Of a DNA stretch of 64,000 nt, positions 1-11,308 are shown one piece after another (positions within the stretch are counted from its first letter, which is position 1; each line of letters opens with the position of its first letter). Source of the DNA: Balanoglossus misakiensis (lineage: Eukaryota > Hemichordata); NCBI GenBank assembly GCA_040954595.2, contig CM082577.2, positions 19,282,001 through 19,346,000 on the forward strand, in the 5' to 3' direction. Both the position numbers and the translations under genes were made by a program. Under the pieces are notes generated by a model. That model did no database searches and was not told the DNA's origin. It saw nothing but the letters and a program-made list of their open reading frames with translations.

Positions 1-2140
1 AAGAAAACAATTTGTCTTTAGTTTGCTTGTTTTTAATGAACTATTTTGACCAAAAAAGTGGCCGAAATTTCAATTGAATAGGGTAAGTAAGACTTCCGTT
101 TTTGGAACAGTAACCACGTTTCAATATAGAATGGGCTTTTATTTATAATAAGATCACCGAAAGTGAAGAAAAGAGAATGCTATTAATATATTCTTAAAAA
201 TAACAATTTTGTGCAAAACTTAGCCAAAAAGGCGATTTCATCATGGTTGAGGTCATTAAGACTGCATTTCTGGAAACAACACCTATTTTACAATACATGT
301 ACTTTTCACACACCATAGAATCTCCAAATAATAAGAAAACAGTTTGTTTTTAAAGGCACGTAAGCTGTAACTTTTGGGATAATTTTCATAATTTTTGTTT
401 CACACTGCACTACCATTAGTCCATGCAGATGAAGGCAGTGAACTATTCACAAGCATTAAAAACCCTAAATATGAGTGCATATGCAAGTTTTAACCAGATA
501 AATAATAAAGCTTTGCCGCAAGCGATTATGGCCGCCACCGTGGGAAAATGAAAGAAACAATGAAAATGTCGCATTTCCGGTTGTGAAACTTCACAAACAA
601 AACATGATCTCATCCACTTGAGCTCATGGAAGGAAATGTACACCACTGAGACATCAGATTTTCATTTTTCATTGCAATATTGTACTTTTTTAAAAATTTC
701 AGGAATTTTCGTTTTTCTTTAATTTTTGGCCATTTTGTCATAAATAAGTGCTGAGCTTGATATATTATCATGGCATTTAATAGATATAATTAAGAGCATA
801 TATGAGATTATTTAAAACATTGATTTTTTATCCAGTTGCAGCTTACGTGCCTTTAATGATTTTCGAAACGTGGCTTTTTGGGCACTGTTTTCTTGAGTGT
901 CGCCAGTAAAACTTTTTTTTGGAATTTTTTTCACATAGAGTGGGTATATAATACATCATCATCTCCAAAAGTGAAGAAAATATAAAAGTTTTGGGTGTTT
1001 TCTAGAAATGACACTTTTGGGGCAAAAACTTGCCAAAAAGGCACTTTTATCTTGAGTGGCATCAATAAAACTGCTTTTTTGGAAATTTTTCACATATAGT
1101 GGGCATATAATACATCATCAGATCTCCGAAAGTGAAGAAAATATATAAATTTTGAGTGTTTTCTAAAAATGACGTTTTAGGGGCAAAAAGTGGCAAAAAT
1201 GACATTTTTTCTTGAGTAGGATCAATAAGACTGCTATTTCTGGAATCAGCACCATTTTTTACATAGGATGAACATTTCATATATCACATGATCTCTGAGC
1301 TTTATGAAGAAAAGTTTGTTTTTAATTTTTTTTCTAAAAATGGCCTTTTTGGGCAAAAACTTTCCAAAAGGGCATTTTTGCATTGGGTTGGGTCAATAAA
1401 TCTGCTTTTTTTGGAATAATCACCAAATTTTACATAGGCTGGGCATATAATACATTATCAGATCTCCGAAAAAAGAAGAAAATATATAAATTTTGAGCGT
1501 TTTCTGAAAATGACGTTTTTGGGGCAAAAAGTGGCAAAAATGGCATTTTTTCTTGAGTAGGGTCAATAAGACTGCTATTTCTGGAATCAGCACCATTTTT
1601 TACATAGAATGGACATTTCATATATCCAATGATCTCTGAATATGAAGAACACAATTTGTTTTTAGTTTTTTTGTAAAAATGACCTTTTTTGACCTCAAAA
1701 AGTGGCCAAAAATGGCATTTTTGTATTGATTGAGGCCAAAAAGACTGCTTTATTTTTTAAAGTCACCATTTTTAACATAGAATTGACTTTCCATATATCA
1801 CCAGATCAATCATTATGAAGAAAACCATGTGTTTTAAATTTTTTCTAAAAATGACGTTTTTTGGGCAAAAAATGGTCAAAAAGGCAATTTTATGTTGTTT
1901 GGGTCAATCGGACTACTTTTTTCGTAATATTCACCAAATTTTACATAGAATAAGCATATCATATGTCATCAGATCTCAGAATGTGACGAAAACAGTGTGT
2001 TTTTAGTGTTTTCTAAAAAAGACCATTTTGGGTTAAAAATGGCCAAAATGGCAATTTTGTCTTGAGTGGGGTCAATAAGACTGACTTTTTTGGAATCAGC
2101 ACCATTTTTTACATAGAATGGACTTCTCAAACCTTCCTTA
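1..2140. repeat. ~170-bp tandem repeat array interrupted by a MITE
   Basis: The phrase TCAATAAGACTGC or close variants recurs at 1062, 1222, 1393, 1563, ~1735, 1904 and 2072, spacing 160-172 bp. Each unit also contains variants of AAAAATGRCNTTTTTGGG, TTTTACATAGAATGG and ATCAGATCTCCGAAAGTGAAG. At least seven units lie between ~860 and 2130, and one or two diverged units lie in 1-353. The array continues past the left edge. Short open frames across it are repeats of the same sequence, not genes. Confidence 0.85.
354..852. mobile_element. 499-bp TTAA-flanked MITE, copy 1
   Basis: Terminal inverted repeats AGGCACGTAAGCTG / CAGCTTACGTGCCT, flanked on both sides by TTAA (350-353, 853-856), the duplication typical of piggyBac or Kolobok transposases. 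It is inserted in a unit of the 170-bp array: removing it and one TTAA restores the unit. No transposase is encoded. A second copy of the same length lies at 18045-18543 with only a few differences by eye. Confidence 0.88.
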
Positions 2141-2628
2141 CCAAAAATTCTGATTAACGGCACCTAGCTCCTGGACTATTATTACTAGTAACCCTGCTGA
2201 GACTTACCACGTAGCGAGCTGGGATTGGGTTGGTCGAAAATATAACAGTAATCCTGCTCCCGGATAATGTTAGCAGCGTTGTAACCCCATATCGACGGAC
2301 AAATGTACTCCTTGCAGCTGAAAATGACAGTTTAATCACTCGGACACAAAGTCCACCGCCATTTTGTCTCGACGAGACTCTTGCAATAATGTACCACGTG
2401 ACAAAAGTTTGAGTCACCTGACTTTAGCGAATGGCTGAAAAACATAGTCGCATTTGTGTACGCTCAGAAAAGTACTACGGGTCACAATGTTTACGTTCAT
2501 CACGCAACATGCTTGTAATGTAACAGATCGTTAACGTATAAACCGGAAGTGATGTTGACCTTCGATTGTTTGATCAACACAACAAACGTAAACGTTTTGG
2601 CAAAGGATGTAATTGACCGTTCAATCGT
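2141..2628. other. Unassigned AT-moderate segment
   Basis: No gene, tandem repeat or terminal repeat recognised. It separates the 170-bp array from the foldback at 2638. Confidence 0.5.
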
Positions 2629-2637
2629 GAACCAGTA

Positions 2638-2737
2638 TAGCTCTGGACTTATGCGCTGTTTGGGTCTACGCTGCTCTCCGTCCCCACTAACAGCGTAGAC
2701 CCTACGTAGACCCAAACAGCGCATAAGTCCAGAGCTA
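2638..2737. mobile_element. 100-bp foldback element with 9-bp target duplication
   Basis: Two perfect 32-bp arms (2639-2670 and 2705-2736) flank a 34-bp centre. The centre re-uses part of the arm (GGGTCTACGCTG / CAGCGTAGACCC), so a second smaller hairpin is nested in the first. The nine bases GAACCAGTA lie immediately outside on both sides (2629-2637 and 2738-2746), as expected for a 9-bp target-site duplication (MULE-like range). Confidence 0.8.
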
Positions 2738-2962
2738 GAACCAGTACAGTGAAGGGTCGAGAAAAACTGTATTTCTACATTTCTACTGTTTATTTTTAGA
2801 CTTGAATGAATTATTGTTTTTTTTTTATCATTCAGAACACAGTTTTTTTTTCCTTTCAAATGTTCATGATGGTGTAATCACTAAACATAGACGTATCTCA
2901 ATATTCCATGCTGATGATGGATGCAGTCATTTATTTAGATCTTGTGTATCTGATGGTACTAA

Positions 2963-4059
2963 GGGACCGTTCAGTTTTTACGGCCGGGGGGGGGGGCGGC
3001 AAGTTTGGGTCATCGGTTTCAAAATCAGGCCGACTCCCCCTTCACCTAGGACCAAAAAATGATGAACCCCCCCCCTGACAGACCCAAAAATATGATGACC
3101 CCCCCCCCCCCACGCTGAAAACATTCGCCGTCCTGATCCTATGCACACTGTATCCAATAAAGGGAATGAGACTCCTCACACCTCAATTATAAATTTCTTA
3201 AAGTAATTGAAGTCGTTGCAATAAAAAAATCTATGAACAAAATAAAATGACAAGTCAATACAATATTTGTTAGTATTGGCAAAACAAGAAAAGTGGCGGG
3301 GGTGGGAGGGGGTGTCCCCCTCCCACCTAAGAAAATTTTGTAAAATACGGTGCTCAAAGTAGCATTTTAATGAACTCAAAAGCAAATTAACTCAATGTTA
3401 GGCAGGACAAATTTTAATTTTGCCACTCCACTCAAAGTAAGCATCGGGGGTGGGGTGGGAAGAAGTCTGCCCCGGTACACTAGACAAACCAGCGAATAAA
3501 TGATATGTGGCAAAGAATGGAGGGGGTGGGTGTGGGAGGGGGTGTGTAAAATATGTAGCTCAAAGTTGCATTTTTATGAACTCAAATCAAATTATCTCAA
3601 TGTTTGGGAGGACCAATTTTACTTTTTGCCACTTCACTCAAAGTTAGAAGATTTGGCGTCATCTTCGTCATGACATCATTTATAAAACTTCTAGTATATA
3701 GAAGATGCAGCACGAAACTATCAGTTATGCGAAATGGTTTAAACGATTATTCTCCTTTATGTATTTACTTTGTTAAACAAATATTATCATCGGTGGGGTT
3801 GGGGTGGCAATCACTCTGCCCTGGTACACTAGACAAACCAGCAAAAAAACGAAATGTGGCGGAGAATGAAGGGGGTGGGTGTGAAAATTTAAAAAAAAGG
3901 GCGCGAAACTGCAATTTTGTGGACTCAAAAGCAAACGTTCGGTGGCAAAAGTATGTGACCCCCCTAAGCGTTTAAAGAAACAGATGACCCCCCCCCCCCC
4001 TTTTGGACTTCAAAATTTAAGTGACCCCCCCCCCCCGGCCGTAAAAACTGAACGGTCCC
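2963..4059. mobile_element. PIF/Harbinger-like non-autonomous element 1 (TAA duplication, G/C tracts)
   Basis: Inverted ends GGGACCGTTCAGTTTTTACG at the left and its complement at the right, flanked by TAA on both sides (2960-2962, 4060-4062). A 3-bp TAA duplication fits PIF/Harbinger. Runs of 9-14 G or C lie just inside both ends and again inside. Interior blocks such as ATTTTGCCACTCCACTCAAAG recur. The open frame at 3604-3975 has no recognisable domain and is not called a gene. Confidence 0.8.
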
Positions 4060-4345
4060 TAAGGTAGGTTAACTGTCAGTTGTAAAAGCAAACACATAAA
4101 CTTTTAACTGTGCAACCTTGTGTAATATTTTAATTTAACAAGTAATACAAAAAGCTAAACAAAGTTAAAGAAAGACAAACTACAAATGTACAGTTTATCA
4201 CATATGTGGTACGGTATCACAATTTGTTTATTCCTTTCACACAGTACAGTATATTACACACTATATTACATACTATTTTAATACTTCCTTTTGCTTTGCA
4301 GATATTCACGGAATAAATCCTGAGTCCACGGACACATCAAGGTAA

Positions 4346-5544
4346 GGGAGCCGTCATTATTTATGGCCTGGGGGGGTCGGAGGAATCAAGGGGGGGGGGG
4401 GGTTTCTCAAAAATTGGAAGGCTGCAGGGGGGGGGGGTTCTCAAAAATTGTAGATGAAGAGGGGGGGTCACTCATTTTTGGGAAATGTTTCAACTGAAAA
4501 AGTTAATTGTGTGCTGTGCAAGTGCTGCAGCGCTCCGCGACCTCTGATCGCGGAACACTAGAGTGTCCACACTGCACTATCAAAGTATTTTTCCCAAAAT
4601 TTGCTGATAAAGGATTGGCATGCTTGCCTGATCATGCATAAAAAACATTACTCCTTATTATTTTTTAAGAAATAAATATTATTATTATTTATTAAAATAC
4701 TGAAAAATGCATACTACATGTATATTCAAGCAAATGTAAGTTTTTGTTTTCTTTGTCTTTTTTCTCTGACCTCTTTGTCACACGTTTGGTAATCTCTTGA
4801 GTCTATGGATAAACACAATATTGCAGAAATAATGTTTTGATAACATAAATAAAATAAAAAATCTCAAAAAATGCATTCTAAGCACATAAATGATTCTTTG
4901 ATATAGAATGTTTCATTAAGGTTAAATATAAAACATAAATAATTTAACAGAATAAACGTTAACTATAAAACATGAAAAAGGTTAAATATAAAACATATAA
5001 ATACTTTAACAGAATAAATGTTAACTAAACATGAAACAAGGTAAAAATAAATACATGTAAAGCCATTATGTATCTGAGTTTTTGGCGGAATGCTCCCAGC
5101 AGATACCTATATTAGCACATAGAACTGAACTACCTGAACTGTTGTTAATTCACAGAAATATATTTTCACCAACAAAGTTTGATAATCATTTTGACTTTTA
5201 ACGATGCCTGTCCAAATTACACAATGCTACTTGATGGTTACTGGTTATGGGTGAGCTTTTACGGTAATCATTATTTAGTTGTGACTTTGAGATTGTTTTG
5301 TTGTTTCACCCTTTTCAATCCATCATGATGCAACTGATGATCACCTACAATGTAGCAGGGTGAACCTGGAGTTGAAAGGTCTTTTACTACACTACTGTAA
5401 TAGTGATTTATACAGATACATGTATACGTGGGGGGGTTTCTCAAAATCTGCATGCTTGGCAGGGGGGGGTTTCTCAAAATTTTGGAGTTTCTAGTGTAAT
5501 TCCTCCGACCCCCCCCCCCCAGGCCGTAAATAATGACGGATCCC
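4346..5544. mobile_element. PIF/Harbinger-like non-autonomous element 2
   Basis: Ends GGGAGCCGTCATTATTTATG and complement, also flanked by TAA (4343-4345, 5545-5547). The ends are related to those of the neighbouring element, and long G runs again lie inside the ends, repeated with GGGTTTCTCAAAA motifs (4390-4470, 5430-5480). The middle is AT-rich with short tandem stretches (4920-5040). No transposase is seen. Confidence 0.8.
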
Positions 5545-5855
5545 TAAGGGTAAGCCTAATTCAAGATTCACGTTTCAAGTTTCACGTTCCACAGCCCAAG
5601 ATTCATATTCTGATTCAGATTCGAGTCTTATCTAATAATATGTTTATGCTGCCGTAACCAGGGGTGCGTATGATTGTTTATAGTCCTTGATCCCCGCCTG
5701 CGCCCAAGCAAGGTTCCCCAAATATTATGTTCGATTAATATGTGCCCTATTGGTATTAATATGATAATTATGTGCCCTATTGGTATTACTGGCTTTTTTT
5801 CTTCTACTGATTTTTTTTCTTGAGCAGTTTTTTCGGCCACTTTGATCTTGAAAAC

Positions 5856-5973
5856 TGTTACGATATATGACTGATATAGCAGTGAGATATGCTAATTACT
5901 ACTGTTCACCTTTGACCCCTACTCCAGTGTAAGCCGCCATCTTGAGCTACAATAAAACCCACTACACGAGACA
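5856..5973 (+). repeat. 5' LTR (118 bp)
   Basis: Begins TGTTACGATATATGACTG and ends CACTACACGAGACA; contains AATAAA at ~5951, a likely polyadenylation signal. Very short for an LTR. Matches the 3' LTR at every base by eye. Confidence 0.93.
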
Positions 5974-5988
5974 TGGTGTCAGAAGTGG
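5974..5988 (+). promoter_or_regulatory. Primer-binding site, probably tRNA-Leu
   Basis: TGGTGTCAGAAGTGG directly follows the LTR. Its complement CCACTTCTGACACCA fits the 3' end of a leucine tRNA, a primer known for several animal Ty3/gypsy elements. Confidence 0.75.
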
Positions 5989-6168
5989 TCGATTTGGTGT
6001 AATTTCAAGCCACTAAATCGCAATCGAACGATAACTCACGAAGCCTAACGACACAGCGGTGCGTTTCAGAAGACTCCATCGTTAGTAAGTGAAGCAAATA
6101 GTGATAAAATACGAATCACTGCATCGACTGAAAAGCCAGACAGTCACGTGCGCATTGAATGAACAAAC

Positions 6169-9100
6169 ATGGCGACGAGCAATTTTCCCGTTCCGGCAGC
6201 CATGGACATGAAAGGCGATCTCGTACAGAATTGGTCTTTCTTCAGATCACAGTGGGAAGACTACAAAGTCGCAACAGCTCTGGAAACCAAAGGTGATGAG
6301 ATCAGAGTTGCCACACTACGTTCTGTACTGGGAAAAGACTGCCTAAGAGTATACAAACACCTCGATATGACGGAGGACGACAAAAAGAAGGTCAAACCAA
6401 TTTTAGATGCGCTAGAGAAACATTTTGAGCCAACCAGAAACGTGATCTACGAACGGTATGTATTCAATACCAGTGATCAGGATGCTACTGAAACCATTGA
6501 ACAATATGTCACCAGATTACGGCAACTGGCTGACACTTGCAAATTTGAAGCCCTGAAAGATGACCTGATCAGAGATAGAATAGTACTGGGTACAAAAGAT
6601 AATGCTGCACGAGCCAGGATGCTGAGAGAGTCCAAGCTGACCTTGAACCTAGCCATAGAAATGTGTCGCAGCAGTGAAGCCACACAAATGCAGCTGAAAC
6701 GAATCAGTACCAATACAGAAGTTCAAGCAGTAAACTTCGCATGCAAAACAAGACAGCAGTACAAAAGAAAACCGAACTCATACAAGCGTGACAGCACACA
6801 AACAGAACATAAAGAGAAAAAAGAGCCAAGAAAATGCAGATACTGTGGAGGAAAACACATCATAGACAAAACTCTGTGTCCTGCATATGGTGAAACATGT
6901 AAACTGTGTAAGAAGAAAAACCATTATGCAAGAGTTTGCAAACTGAAGCAACACGACCGAGCCAATCGTGATGGACAGAGGAGAAAAGTCCACATGATAG
7001 ATGAGCAAGACGAATACTCATCAGATGAATCAGCCCTACACATCCAGCATTATGTGGGATCAGTCAAGTCTACCGGAAAACATTGGTTTGTGAAACTAAA
7101 CCTGACTGCCGATGGTGGTGACAGATACCCACTAGATTGTCAGCTGGATAGTGGTGCAACATGCAATATGATCAGTTATAGAGACTATTGCAGAATTACA
7201 CAGGATGGACCTGATCCACCCCTACAGCCAAGCAAAGTGAAACTGAGACTGTACGGTGACACAACCATGTATCCAAAGGGACAGTGCAACCTGAAATGCA
7301 AGTACAGAGGTCACATGTATAACTTGACATTCCAAGTAGTGGACACAACACAGAAACCACTATTGTCAGCAGAAACATGTGAGATGTTGAAACTGCTTAC
7401 TGTCAATGTCAAGCAGCCAGTGAATACGGTCACAGCCACTGAACTGAAGCAAATGGATACACATGAGCAGCAACCACATGGCAGAGAAATGCTGACTGAA
7501 GAGCAAATACTCACAGAATATTCTGATGTTTTCCATGGTCTTGGATGTTTGCCAGGTGAATATCACTTTGAAATTGACAAGAATGTGAAACCTGTAAAGC
7601 ATCAACCACGGAAAGTTCCAGTTCCGATGAGAGCTGAACTGAAAGCAAAGCTAGAATCCCTAGAGAAACAAGGAGTGATAACCAAAGTTACCACCCCTAC
7701 CGACTGGATCAGCAGTATGGTCGCAGTCAAGAAACCCGGTAAACTACGTGTCTGCTTAGACCCCAGCGATCTGAACAAAGCGCTGAAGCGACCACATTAC
7801 CCTATGCCTACGATAGAGGAAATACTGCCAAAGCTCACAAATGCCAAACTGTTTACAGTCCTGGATGCCAAGGATGGCTTCTGGCAGGTCAAATTAGATG
7901 AAGAAAGCAGCTATTTGACCACCTTTTGGACACCTTTCGGACGCTACCGCTGGCTACGGATGCCATTTGGAATCAATAGCGCCCCTGAAGAGTTCCAAAG
8001 GAGACAACATGAAGTACTTGAAGCACTGCCAGGCGTAGAAGTGATAGTTGATGACATACTAGTGTATGGCAGTGGCGATACAATGGAAACAGCAGAGAGA
8101 GATCATGACCAGAACCTGATAGGAGTGCTGAATCGTGCCAGGAAAGTGAATCTGAAGCTGAATAAAAGGAAGCTGAAACTCAGACTCACATCTGTGCCGT
8201 ACATGGGACATCTCCTGACCACAGAAGGTTTGAAACCGGATCCAGAAAAAGTCCGAGCAATACTTGAGATGGAAAACCCCAAAGATGTACAAGGCGTACA
8301 GCGATTTGTAGGATTCGTCAATTACCTCACAAAATTCCTGCCACACCTGTCTGAAGTGTGCGAGCCCCTTCGTAGACTTACAGACAAAGAAGCAATATGG
8401 TCATGGCAACCACATCATGATGAAGCAGTAGCACAGGTGAAGCAACTTGTCACCAATTCCCCGGTGCTCAGATACTATGACGTCAGAGAAGAAGCAACAA
8501 TCCAATGTGATGCAAGTGAGACTGGACTCGGCGCAGTACTACTACAGAATGGACAGCCTGTTGCGTTCTCGTCCAGGTCCCTCACGCAGACGGAACAATA
8601 TGCACAAATTGAAAAGGAGTGCCTAGCAATCGTCTTCGCATGCGAGAAGTATGATCAGTACATATTGGGACGTGATCTTGTCACAGTAGACTCAGACCAC
8701 AAACCCCTAGAGATCATCTTCAGAAAACCTTTGCTGTCCGCACCGAAAAGACTACAACGAATGTTGCTGCGATTGCAGAAGTACAACATAGAAGTGCACT
8801 ACAAACGAGGAAAGGAGATGTATATCGCAGATTTCCTATCTCGAGCATCGCTGCCACCCAGACAAATACAGAGTGATACACCGCAGTACGCGATCTTCAA
8901 CATCAAAGAAGAATCGAAGCTGAGGACTGAGATAGAAAACATCAATGCAGCAGATTACCTGAATGTAACAGACCAAAGAATGCAACAGATACAGCGTCAC
9001 ACTCAGCAGGACGAAGCCCTTCAAGTCCTGAAGTCTACTACACTTGTTGGATGGCCTGAGCTGAAGGAGGAAGTACCATACGCCATCAGGGAATACTGGC

Positions 9101-9273
9101 AATACAGAGATGAGATTACTGTGCAAAATGGTGTTCTATACAGAGGTTCCCGTGTCATCATTCCCAAAGCAATGCGTCCAGAGATGCTAGCCAGAGTGCA
9201 TTCAAGCCACTTGGGTGTTGGTTCGTGTCTACGCAAAGCCCGAGACACTATCTACTGGCCGCACATGAATTAG
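6169..9273 (+). pseudogene. Ty3/gypsy gag-pol, cut short by an insertion in integrase
   Basis: An uninterrupted 1034-codon frame. Residues ~1-200 form a capsid-like gag region. Two zinc knuckles follow (CRYCGG at ~223, CKLCKKKNHYARVC at ~244), then an aspartic protease with LDSGAT (~326-331). Reverse transcriptase shows LDAKDGFWQVKL (~565) and the catalytic VDD (~627). RNase H shows CDASETGLGAVL (~780). The integrase zinc finger starts with its two His (residues 1011 and 1014). The frame then meets a TAG that belongs to the inserted hairpin element. Gag and pol are in one frame with no shift signal. The frame is clean, so the copy was probably active until recently. Start ATG at 6169 is the first in frame after the leader. 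Confidence 0.93.
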
Positions 9274-9811
9274 AGGTTATAAACGGCTAGCGAGGGTATT
9301 TGGTTGCGGATATAAGACCTCTCAGGTGAAAATTAGCATATTTGGCGGGAAATAATCACCGAGCGAAGCGAGGTGATTATTTCACCCAAATATGCTAATT
9401 TTCACCTGAGAGGTCTTATATCCGTACCAAATACCCGAGCGCACCGTTTATAACCTCATTATAATATGCTTTTGCTTGATAAAGATAAACAATTTCATTT
9501 TTTCAAATCCGTTGTTTGGTTGGGGATAAATCGTGCTAGTTCTAGGGCCTCGTCGCGCACTGTTCCAGAACGCGCAAGCTGAGCTTGTGCAAACGCGTTC
9601 TAGAATTTCTAAAGTCACGCGATTTTATGCCACCGCCAATAGAATGTGGAAAGTGCGTTCTATTCAGGCGCGTTCTCTTCTACGTGTTCTATTTCGGTTA
9701 CTTTTTAAAAAACTATTCACTGTTCAGGGTCCAGGTACTAGGTCTTCTTGTCGAGAATATAAACCCCGGCTCCAGCCAATCAGCGAGCTAGATTCACACC
9801 AAGCATATTAT
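9271..9811. mobile_element. 541-bp hairpin-ended element inside Ty3 integrase
   Basis: Flanked by AAT on both sides (9268-9270, 9812-9814). Its left third (9273-9457) is a ~90-bp-arm hairpin; directly after it comes ATAATATGCT, whose inverted copy AGCATATTAT ends the element. The hairpin tip reads CGAGC-GAA-GCGAG (9360-9372). CGAG also faces CGAG in the outer stem (9291-9294 / 9436-9439). The right part (9460-9800) has no recognisable coding function. Same architecture as the elements at 20728 and 60050, although the sequences differ. Confidence 0.8.
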
Positions 9812-9814
9812 AAT

Positions 9815-10894
9815 GATGAAATACGTGACACCATCAGTCACTGCAGCACCTGCAATGAATACGCACAACAGAACCAGCAGAAAGAAACACTCATGACTCA
9901 TGAAATACCAGATAAACCTTGGAGCAGAATAGCAATGGATCTATTCACATATCATGGCGACAACTACCTTGTCATGGTTGACTACTATTCTGACTTTTGG
10001 GAAATGGACCACGTAACAAGTACCACAGCAGAAACCATCGTCAACTGCTGTAAAGCCCAATTCAGTCGACATGGAATACCAGAAGTTGTCATGTCCGACA
10101 ATGGTCCACAATTCGATTGTGCCGAATTCAGAAGTTTTGCCAACGACTGGGAATTTCTACATGTTACATCATCGCCGTACCATAGCCAGTCCAATGGTAA
10201 AATTGAGGCAGCAGTCAAAATTGCGAAACGACTCATCAAGAAAGCACGCAGAGATGGCAACGACCCCTGGAAAGCAGTCCTTGATTGGAGAAATACCCCA
10301 ATGGAAGGAATGCAGAGCAGTCCAGTACAACGACTCATGTCACGTCGCACTCGTACATCACAGCCCACTGCAAACCGTCTACTCATACCCAAAGTAGTAG
10401 AAGGAGTCACAGAGGAGATAAAGCACCGCAGGAAGAAATCCAAATTGTACTACGACCAACGAGCGAAGGATCTTCCAGACCTACATATTGGCCAAACAGT
10501 TCGGATGAAGCCACTACCGACAGACAGAGAGCAGAAATGGCGTATAGGAACCTCTTTGGATCAAGTCGCTCCACGCTCATACAATGTCAACGTCGATGGT
10601 CGAGTATATCGTCGTAACCGTACATTTCTACGAGTCACAAAGGAACGCATGCCACCACCGATGGAGAGTGAGATCATACATGCAGATTCTACAAGTGCCA
10701 GCATGAAGCCTGATACTACAGTTTGTGATATGCCATCACCAGCCCGTGATCCAGTATCAGTCCGTGTGAAACAAACAACTGACAAACCTAGTGTAGATAG
10801 ACATCACACAGACGCATCATCATCATCTACTCGATACACACGCACTAGAGTAGTCAGCACACCCACACACTTCAAAGATTTTGTGTTGAAATGA
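9815..10894 (+). pseudogene. Ty3/gypsy integrase, remainder after the insertion
   Basis: The frame resumes directly after the second AAT of the target duplication. It carries the Cys pair of the zinc finger (HCSTC), the integrase core with Asp in MDLFTYHGD, Asp in MSDNGPQF and Glu in NGKIEAAV, and a C-terminal GPY/F-like region (PRSYNV, VYRRNRTFLR). The tail ends THFKDFVLK before the stop at ~10892. No stop or frameshift is seen in this part. The upstream open frame from 9533 to 9814 is inserted sequence, not integrase. No chromodomain is recognised. Confidence 0.9.
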
Positions 10895-11090
10895 CTGCAC
10901 ATAGTTGAGTTGCACAGATTCAATGTGAACTGAGATTCGGACGATGTTTTGAACTTTTCTTGTTGAAAGACACTGAACTCATGAACATTGACTCATGAAC
11001 TGACACTGACAATGTGTTGCAGAGTTATTCGATTTGCTGTTTTATTGTTCCAGAAAATTGTTGATGTTCGTGTTCTTTTCAATTTTTTAT

Positions 11091-11101
11091 GAACAGGGGG
11101 A
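11091..11101 (+). promoter_or_regulatory. Polypurine tract
   Basis: GAACAGGGGGA directly abuts the 3' LTR, as needed to prime plus-strand DNA. Confidence 0.75.
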
Positions 11102-11219
11102 TGTTACGATATATGACTGATATAGCAGTGAGATATGCTAATTACTACTGTTCACCTTTGACCCCTACTCCAGTGTAAGCCGCCATCTTGAGCTACAATA
11201 AAACCCACTACACGAGACA
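11102..11219 (+). repeat. 3' LTR (118 bp)
   Basis: Same sequence as the 5' LTR by eye; followed by AAAAC, the target duplication. Confidence 0.93.
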
Positions 11220-11308
11220 AAAACGGCTGAACCTACAAATCTCAAACTTGGCACAGTGGTGCACGCCTATGAGAGCTGGTGCAGTACCCTCGTGAATATT
11301 TAATAAGT

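Larger units (their letters stand above)
5856..11219 (+). mobile_element. Ty3/gypsy LTR retrotransposon with 118-bp LTRs
   Basis: The LTRs (5856-5973, 11102-11219) start TG, end CA and appear the same along their full 118 bp. The 5-bp duplication AAAAC flanks the element (5851-5855, 11220-11224). A primer-binding site and polypurine tract are present and one long gag-pol frame runs from 6169. The only large defect is a 541-bp hairpin element in integrase (9271-9811). Domain order protease, reverse transcriptase, RNase H, integrase is that of Ty3/gypsy. The target is a family A repeat. Identical LTRs argue for a recent insertion. Confidence 0.95.

Noticed and set aside
9533-9814. N-terminal extension of the integrase frame
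   Set aside because: It is the right part of the inserted hairpin element; integrase sequence starts again only after the second AAT.
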